The translations under genes and the position numbers were made by a program. Source: Leptobrachium leishanense (Eukaryota > Chordata > Amphibia > Anura > Megophryidae). Taken from it: 64,000 nucleotides of DNA. Where the stretch lies: assembly GCA_009667805.1 (NCBI GenBank), contig CM019072.1, positions 33,783,519-33,847,518 of the forward strand, written 5' to 3'. This document shows, piece after piece, positions 57,127 to 64,000 of this stretch; the first letter of the stretch is position 1, and every line of letters begins with the position of its first letter. Under the pieces are notes generated by a model. It searched no databases. It had not been told where the DNA came from and saw only the letters and a program-made list of their open reading frames with translations.

Positions 57127-60100
57127 TTAAGGCAGTATAAATACAAGGGTTTTTGTTTGTTGTATTTATGTATGATTAAGACCGGGTCGAACGTTACATT
57201 ACTTGTTTTGAGGTCTGCTGCACCCGAATAAATGCTTTTGCCTCACCTGGAGATCCTATCTTTTTTGCTTTGTATAAATGCAGTCCGTCTGACCACGTTC
57301 CATCACTCACACACAAAGCTATGCAGACGTTGCGGACGCAGCGCACTTTGTGCGGCCGTTCTAGCGGTTCTACGTTCTTGCCTGCCTTGCGTCCGTGGGC
57401 CGCGGCCGTTGTGCGTCCGCAGTTCAGTGCGGACGTACTTCGTGTGTCGGGCTCCATTGGACTTTATGTCATGCTATCACGGACGTACTTTTAGGCGCGA
57501 TCACGGACGTGAACACTACGCTCGTCTGACCCTAGCCTAAATCACAGTCCAAAACTACTGTGGGCGTAAAAATCTGAAATTTGAAAATTACCGCCACACA
57601 CCTTGTTGCCAAATGTTTTGGGCTAAAACCGTTGCATCCATGGCATCAAAGCACTCCATATGCAATACCTTGGGGTGTCAACATAACAAATATAAACAAT
57701 TTTTCTGGCAATAATTCAAACTGGGGTATGCGGTAGACCCAAAACCAAAGATAGGCCTAGCTGAAGAAATAATCTCAATTTCAACTCTAATGACAAAGTC
57801 ATAAAAATTGTATTTGAACCTTCCCAAAATCCTGGCAAACCTAGGCATGGGGGGCATGGGTGTACTCAGGAGATCTTGCAGAAAACAACCTGGAGAGTTT
57901 TCATGCAGTAACAAACAACAGTGTCTGCTAAATCACAGTCCAAAACTACTGTGGGCGTAAAAATCTGAAAATTGAAAAATTACCGCCACACACCTTCTCA
58001 AATGTTTTGGGCTAAAACCGTTGCATCCATGGCATCAAAGCACTCCATATGCAATACCTTGGGGTGTCAACATAACAAATATAAACAATTTTTCTGGCAA
58101 TAATTCAAACTGGGGTATGCGGTAGACCCAAACCAAAGCTAGGCCTAGCTGAAGAAATAATCTCAATTTCAACTCCAATGACAAAGTCATAAAAATTGTA
58201 TTTGAACCTTCCCAAAATCCTGGCAAACCTATGCATGGGGGGCATGGGTGTACTCAGGAGACTTGCAGAAAACAACCTGGAGTGTTTTCATGCAGTAAAA
58301 AACAACAGTGTCTCCTAAATCACAGTCCAAAACTGATGTGGGTGTGAAAATGAAAATGACCACCAAACAGTATCTAATTTGTTTGGAGCAAACGGATGCA
58401 TCCATAGCATAAAACACTCCATTTACAATACTTTGGGGTGTTAGCTTACCAAATATATGCACGTTCATAAAACTGGGGTATGTAAAAAGGCCCCTAAAAA
58501 GAAGATAAGCAAAGAAGATACTGTATGTCAAATTAGAAAATTGACAAGCACATGTCAAAGATTGGCGTAGCACCCAAAAACAACAGAACAAATCTATATA
58601 TGGGTGGTATCAATTTACTCAGAAGATGTTGCTGAACATATTTTGGGGTGTTTTTTGGCAGTAACCCATAACTGGATTTGACAATTCATGCCTAAAGTAC
58701 AATGTGTGTGAAAAAATAACACAAAAAGTGACTACCTGAAAGTTTGACAAAGAGCTAGTGCATGGAAAGTGTTAAAATACAACTCTTTGAAGCACCTAGG
58801 GTGTGCCCTTTCTAAAAATATATGGTTTGATGGGGGTAAATTACTTTGGCCGGCTTCAAAAATGTCCCAATAGGACATGGGTGCATGATGACGAAATGTG
58901 AAAATTCCAAGTTGGAAAACTGAAATGCGCACCCCCAAATAAGGCTTTTAGCCCCCAAATGACCCGACATACCTATACATGGGTGGTATCAATTTACTCA
59001 GAAGATGTTGCTGAACATATTTTGGGGTGTTTTTTGGCAGTAACCCATAACTGGATTTGACAATTCATGCCTAAAGTACAATGTGTGTGAAAAAATAACA
59101 CAAAAAGTGACTACCTGAAAGATTGACAAAGAGCTAGTGCATGGAAAGTGTTAAAATACAACTCTTTGAAGCACCCTAGGGTGTGCCCTTTCTAAAAATA
59201 TATGGTTTGATGGGGGTAAATTACTTTGGCCGGCTTCAAAAATGTCCCAAATAGGCCATGGGTGCATGATGACGAAATGTGAAAATTCCAAGTTGGAAAA
59301 CTGAAATGCGCACCCCCAAATAAGGCCTTTTAGCCCCCAAATGACCCGACATACCTATACATGGGTGGTATCAATTTACTCAGAAGATGTTGCTGAACAT
59401 ATTTTGGGGTGTTTTTTGGCAGTAACCCATAACTGGATTTGACAATTCATGCCTAAAGTACAATGTGTGTGAAAAAATAACACAAAAGTGACTACCTGAA
59501 AGATTGACAAAGAGCTAGTGCATGGAAAGTGTTAAAATACAACTCTTTGAAGCACCCTAGGGTGTGCCCTTTCTAAAAATATATGGTTTGATGGGGTAAA
59601 TTACTTTGGCCGGCTTCAAAAATGTCCCAAATAGGACATGGGTGCATGATGACGAAATGTGAAAATTCCAAGTTGAAAACTGAAATGCGCACCCCCAAAT
59701 AAGGCTTTTAGCCCCCAAATGACCCGACATACCTATACATGGGTGGTATCAATTTACTCAGAAGATGTTGCTGAACATATTTTGGGGTGTTTTTTGGCAG
59801 TAACCCATAACTGGATTTGACAATTCATGCCTAAAGTACAATGTGTGTGAAAAAATAACACAAAAAGTGACTACCTGAAAGATTGACAAAGAGCTAGTGC
59901 ATGGAAAGTGTTAAAATACAACTCTTTGAAGCACCCTAGGGTGTGCCCTTTCTAAAAATATGGTTTGATGGGGGTAAATTACTTTGGCCGGCTTCAAAAA
60001 ATGTCCCAAATAGGACATGGGTGCATGATGACGAAATGTGAAAATTCCAAGTTGGAAAACTGAAATGCGCACCCCCAAATAAGGCCTTTTAGCCCCCAAA

Positions 60101-62699
60101 TGACCCGACATACCTATACATGGGTGGTATCAATTTACTCAGAAGATGTTGCTGAACATATTTTGGGGTGTTTTTTGGCAGTAACCCATAACTGGATTTG
60201 ACAATTCATGCCTAAAGTACAATGTGTGTGAAAAAATAACACAAAAAGTGACTACCTGAAAGTTGACAAAGAGCTAGTGCATGGAAAGTGTTAAAATACA
60301 ACTCTTTGAAGCACCTAGGGTGTGCCTTTCTAAAAATATATGGTTTGATGGGGGTAAATTACTTTGGCCGGCTTCAAAAATGTCCCAAATAGGACATGGG
60401 TGCATGATGACGAAATGTGAAAATTCCAAGTTGAAAACTGAAATGCGCACCCCCCAAATAAGGCCTTTTAGCCCCCAAATGACCCGACATACCTATACAT
60501 GGGTGGTATCAATTTACTCAGAAGATGTTGCTGAACATATTTTGGGGTGTTTTTTGGCAGTAACCCATAACTGGATTTGACAATTCATGCCTAAAGTACA
60601 ATGTGTGTGAAAAAATAACACAAAAAGTGACTACCTGAAAGATTGACAAAGAGCTAGTGCATGGAAAGTGTTAAAATACAACTCTTTGAAGCACCCTAGG
60701 GTGTGCCTTTCTAAAAAATATGGTTTGATGGGGGTAAATTACTTTGGCCGGCTTCAAAAATGTCCCAAATAGGACATGGGTGCATGATGACGAAATGTGA
60801 AAATTCCAAGTTGGAAAACTGAAATGTGCACCCCCCAAATAAGGCCTTTTAGCCCCCAAATGACCCGACATACCTATACTTGGGTGGTATCAATTTACTC
60901 AGAAGATGTTGCTGAACATATTTTGGGGTGCTTTTTGGCAGTAAACCTTAAAGTTCACAGTACATGTATTCTTAAATTGCGTTCAAAAAAAAAAAATCAC
61001 CAAAATTTTTTTTTTTTTCAAACTTTGGCATAGATTTGTGTAAAATGGTTTGCATGGAAAGAGTCAAATTTCCCCAAGTTTAATACCTTGATTTGTGTAC
61101 TTTAAAAAAATATGTATATGTGGAGGGTTATTCAGAATTAGTGACAGATATCAGTGTTACAATGTCACTATCACTAGTTTTGAAAATAAACTCTTTGGAA
61201 ATGGCAAAGTGCTACTTGCACTTATTGTTGCATAAAATAAGGAAAAAAGCGAGGAATATGTAAACATTGGTATTGCTAAACTCAGTACTAAATTTAGAAA
61301 CTACTAAGGAATAAAAATTTTTTGACGGTTGTTGATACATAAGAAATTTTGGGGGTCAAAGTTCGAAAAAGTGGTGTTTTTTCAATTTTTGTGTCATATT
61401 TCACAATATTTTTTATAGTAAATTATATGAAATGATGAAAAAAATGGTATCTTTATAAAGTCCATTTAGTGACGAGAAAAACAGTGTAAAATATGTGTGG
61501 GTTACATAAACGAGTAAGAGGAAAATTTGACGTAAACACTAAGAGCGCAGAAACGTAAAAACAGCTGCGGTCACGAACGGACGGATTTGTGTAAAACCGC
61601 CCGGTCACTAAGGGGTTAATATGAATATCTACACTTTTTTCTTGGTTTTAATTTTTTATGGTACACAAAGCTGTTAAATTAGCATTGCTATACCTCATTA
61701 TATTGTTGAAATTCCTTAAGAGCGATTACACCGCTACTTTAACAGACACAACTAACGAGTAGCGCCTGACTAAGGGGTACCCCACACTTTCCCCCGAGTC
61801 GCTGAATAAACCTCGGGATAGTCTCACCGCATTAGGAATTACTATACACCAGCACTGTTGTGGATTTTCTATTTTCTATACTTTACTGGTCTCAATAAAG
61901 TGGCATATAATACACATGTACATTGATATGAATGACAGGAATGCGCAATGCGGAAAAACACACGGCGGAAAAAAACGGTTAACCCCCTCAGTTCGCGAGT
62001 GTAAGTCCCATCAAAAAGGCTCAAAAATGTGGTGTCTAGGGTACCCGGGTACTGTGTTCAAATGGCCAGTGAACAAAAAGAATAATCTTTGACTAGTCAC
62101 CGTTGGGGCCCTGTGAATTGAAGCAATTTAACAAGTGCGCTTTCGTTTTGGAACCATGGGCCTGGAGGCCTCTCACCCATCCGTCGAACGAAATGGCCAG
62201 AACCAATGTCTCGACCAAAGGATCTCTCTCTGCTTTAGACTGGGACTCGGTGCCAACAAATCTGCTCCCCGCTTGCCGGCCAAATCTCCGCAACCGGAAC
62301 AACGATCCGCCGCCTGCACTCCCAATCGATCGTCGCGGCCTCCTAACTCGAGGTCCTACCGGAACCTGGTTGTCCTCCCAGCAGTTAAGCGCAGTGTAGT
62401 AAGCGATAACAAACTCTCTGTCTCCAATCTCCAGCACTGGATACGATGGCGCTCGCACTCCGGCCTGGCTGTGATCCCGGACAGTGTTTCTGCATGCGTC
62501 CTACTCAGGGCCGTCCAAGACATTGTGCTGCCTGGAGCGAAGGATGAAATGCTGCCCCCCAAAAAAAAAACACGCAGTGTGTATGAGCGTATCACAGTGC
62601 GCCACAGCAAGAAAATTCAAACACTCATACACACCGTACATTAGAATTTTATTGCTGTGGAGCTCTGCGATACAGTAATGTGAGGTGTATTTAACTGAG

Positions 62700-62840
62700 C
62701 CCAGCGTCACATACCCAGCAGTGCCCAGTGTCACATACCCAGCAGTGCCCAGCATCACATAACCAGCAGTGCCCAGCTTCACATGCCTAGCAGAGCCCAG
62801 GGTCACATACCCACCAGTGCTCAGCGTCACATACCCAGGC
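62700..62840. repeat. ~24-bp tandem repeat (CCCAGCGTCACATACCCAGCAG)n-type
   Basis: Five to six units of GTGCCCAG.(G/A)TCACAT followed by (A/G)CC.A(G/C)CA. Confidence 0.85.
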
Positions 62841-62841
62841 T

Positions 62842-63060
62842 CACTCATGGATATATTTGCCCCCAGGCTCACACATGGATATATTTGTCCCAGACTCACT
62901 CATGGATATGTTTGCCCCCAGGCTCACTCATGGATAGATTTTCCCCAGGCTCACTCATTAATATATTTGCCCCAGGCTCACTCATGGATATATTTGCCCC
63001 AGGCTCACTCATGGATATATTGCCCCAGGCTCACTCATGGATAGATTGCCCCAGGCTCAC
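62842..63060. repeat. minisatellite, complement of the GGGGCAAATATCCATGAG family
   Basis: Eight units of 24-28 bp: AGGCTCACTCATGGATATAT followed by TTGCCCC. On the other strand the unit contains GGGGCAAATATATCCATGAG, the same core as the arrays at 17371, 31590 and 44670. Confidence 0.9.
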
Positions 63061-63624
63061 CTCTGCCACCACAGGCCCAGGCTGAGGGGCGGATTGTGCG
63101 GCCGCCGCGTTCATTCCTTCAACGAGCGGCAGCCTGCATGTATCTGCCACTCGCCTGGGATCCACCCTCCAACCCTTCCGTGATCTCGTTAGATCGCGGA
63201 GTTCACGTGATCTCGATCACGGCAGGCTGGAGGATCGATCTCAGGCAAGCGGCAGATACTCATGCAGGCTGCCACTCGTTGAAGGAACGAACGCAGTGGC
63301 CGCACAATCCGCCGATAAAAAAATAGTGCAGCGCAGCAGCGGCGCCGGTGGCTGAAAGTTGCCGCCCCCGAATTTCTGCCGCCTGGCGCTGCTGCTCCGC
63401 TCTGCACCATTGTCGGGCCGGCCCTGGTCCTACTCCGCTCGTCCCTCTGCTCGTTCTCCCCTTCCAAGCACGAGGCTGCTGATGTCTTTCCTTGGCGCCA
63501 CGCGCCAACTTCCTGTCCTCTTCGCAAAGGGTTCTGGGATGTTCCACAATGTCTCTAGCTCTGTCTCCCTCTAGTGGTAACAATAGTTCAATAAACTAGA
63601 GCTAATCTAATGCAGCGCTACACT

Positions 63625-64000
63625 ACGTTCGTAAAAATGACGTGCAAAACGAAGTGTAATACGCGAGCAGTAACGTAGCGCACGTAAATCAGTGTGCAGA
63701 CTGTTTTTTTCGCGGGATTCAGCCAATCAGAATTAAGAACCTTAATTGACATCAATTTTCCTTAATTGACTCACTTAAGTTTTTGTGCCTGTCAAAGTAA
63801 ATCTGAGTATACATGCTGCAGCAATAAAAAATATGCACGAATTCATAAATTTATTGTTTGGGTATGTGTAGAATGTGTAACTATACGGTGCTGTATTTTT
63901 TTTTTGTGCTGGTGTTTTTCGCTTCGGCCAGAACGTTCCGATTTGCAGTTACCACCAGCTTTTCAAAGATGTTAAAATTATGCGCGCAAACGTCGTTCGT
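63625..64000. repeat. partial inverse copy of the 6479-7180 element
   Basis: Shares, in reverse orientation, GATTCAGCCAATCAGAATTA, ATGCTGCAGCAATAAAAA, GTTTGGGTATGTGTAGAATG and the CTGGTGT.. segment of 6800-7010. It is cut by the window end. Confidence 0.7.

Larger units (their letters stand above)
56025..57271 (-). mobile_element. Penelope-like element, truncated, with inverted terminal repeats
   Basis: 1247 bp flanked by a 14-bp duplication GTATAAATGCAGTC (56011-56024 and 57272-57285); the undisturbed MITE at 12166 has one copy. Inverted arms of about 200 bp (56125-56328 and 57068-57271) share AGATAGGATCTCCAGGTGAG and AATTGTTTGCATGCTTCATA, fitting PLE pLTRs. Between them are the C-terminal end of the ORF and A/T-rich sequence. 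The reverse transcriptase is missing. Confidence 0.78.
55828..57537. mobile_element. PIF/Harbinger-type element with nested PLE (TSD TAA)
   Basis: Ends GGCTAGGGTCAGACGAGCG and CGCTCGTCTGACCCTAGCC, flanked by TAA at 55825-55827 and 57538-57540. The neighbouring satellite units show the site without the insert (GTCTGCTAAATCACAG), proving the boundaries and 3-bp TSD. Excluding the PLE it is about 450 bp and matches 12166-12612. Confidence 0.95.
55737..60960. repeat. 364-391-bp tandem satellite, two subfamilies, inside piggyBac
   Basis: Unit starts at CTAT(G/A)CATGGG(G)GG..TGGGTGTACTCAGGAGAT: 55737, 57841 (after subtracting the nested element, ~391 bp), 58229, 58593, then 58971, 59353, 59731, 60112, 60491 and 60872, i.e. 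378-382 bp in the right-hand subfamily. The left units (TGCTAAATCACAGTCCAAAAC) and right units (GGCAGTAACCCATAACTGG) are clearly related but diverged. Right-hand units differ by only a few indels, so that part homogenised recently. Frames within it are artefacts. Confidence 0.93.
53695..61619 (+). mobile_element. piggyBac element, 7.9 kb, with satellite cargo
   Basis: TTAA at 53695-53698 and 61616-61619. Left end TTAACCCCTTCCCGACCG, right end the complement of TTAACCCCTTAGTGACCGGG. It carries, in order, a hairpin chain (53715-54203), A-rich runs, telomere-like repeats (54303-54540), a truncated piggyBac transposase (55006-55823) and a tandem array of 364-391-bp units (55737-60960). A Harbinger-type element at 55828-57537 is nested inside. 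The transposase lacks its catalytic domain, so this copy is non-autonomous. Confidence 0.8.
62506..63426. mobile_element. non-autonomous hAT with minisatellites (TSD GTCCTACT)
   Basis: 921 bp, ends CAGGGCCGTCCAAGAC and the complement of CAGGGCCGGCCCGAC, with a perfect 8-bp TSD GTCCTACT at 62498-62505 and 63427-63434. Interior: one inverted pair of the 55-bp minisatellite unit (62575-62680), a CACATACCCAGCAGTGCCCAG short tandem (62700-62840), a GGCTCACTCATGGATATATT array (62842-63060) and a palindrome around AGGCTGGAGGATCGATCTC (63100-63310). Confidence 0.9.
61757..63622. mobile_element. solo LTR, second copy, with nested hAT
   Basis: Diverged copy of 1714-2900: shares CTGAATAAACCTCGGG, ACACCAGCACTGTTGTGG, TTAACCCCCTCAGTTC, GGTACCCGGGTAC-like and TTGGGGCCCTGT motifs in order and ends CAGCGCTACA. 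After removal of the hAT at 62506-63426 it is about 940 bp, like copy 1 without its own insertion. The exact left end is degraded. Confidence 0.5.

Overview
The window looks like repeat-dense DNA from a large vertebrate genome, most likely a frog or toad. The evidence is the mix of mobile elements: Tc1-like (DD34E), hAT, PIF/Harbinger-type and piggyBac DNA transposons, a Ngaro (DIRS-order) retroelement with an SGNH-hydrolase ORF, Penelope-like elements (PLEs), an L1-type ORF1, a CR1/L2-type LINE end, solo LTRs and a tRNA-headed SINE. I found no host protein-coding gene, rRNA, tRNA gene or CRISPR. Nearly every long reading frame is a decayed transposon gene or an artefact of a tandem array. The organism call is inference; element boundaries come from target-site duplications (TSDs), terminal inverted repeats (TIRs) and empty-site comparisons inside the window.

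Layout. 0-13 kb: copies of an abundant family with GGTTATTCA-type ends, Harbinger-type MITEs, a Tc1 remnant split by a solo LTR (1714-2900), a minisatellite-bearing hAT (5268-6354), a 55-bp minisatellite (9132-9772) and a minus-strand solo LTR (9773-10242). 13.8-19 kb: Tc1 copy 1, cut by two independent hAT insertions (15118-16862 and 16948-18783); the second carries a 23-bp minisatellite. 20-25 kb: another hAT, a PLE fragment with a hammerhead-ribozyme motif (21781-21867), and a LINE 3' end. 28.4-30 kb: Tc1 copy 2. 31.2-32 kb: a chain of hairpins followed by a minisatellite. 32.5-38.6 kb: a Ngaro element with A1...B1-A2-B2 split direct repeats, a remnant tyrosine recombinase and a hydrolase ORF with a triplicated first segment. 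40.2-41.3 kb: an open L1-type ORF1. 43.3-48.8 kb: Tc1 copy 3, interrupted by a 3.9-kb hAT filled with two minisatellites. 49-53 kb: piggyBac-type MITEs, SINEs and a palindromic PLE end. 53.7-61.6 kb: a 7.9-kb TTAA-flanked piggyBac element holding a hairpin chain, telomere-like repeats, a broken transposase and about 5 kb of 380-bp satellite, itself hit by a Harbinger-type element that was then hit by a PLE. 61.8-64 kb: a second copy of the 1714-2900 LTR, with a hAT inside.

The most striking theme is tandem-repeat cargo in non-autonomous DNA transposons. Two hATs with different termini share the same ~265-bp hairpin followed by minisatellites of one family. A chain of hairpins next to the same minisatellite motif recurs at 31.2-32 kb, and the motif again in the hAT at 62.5 kb.
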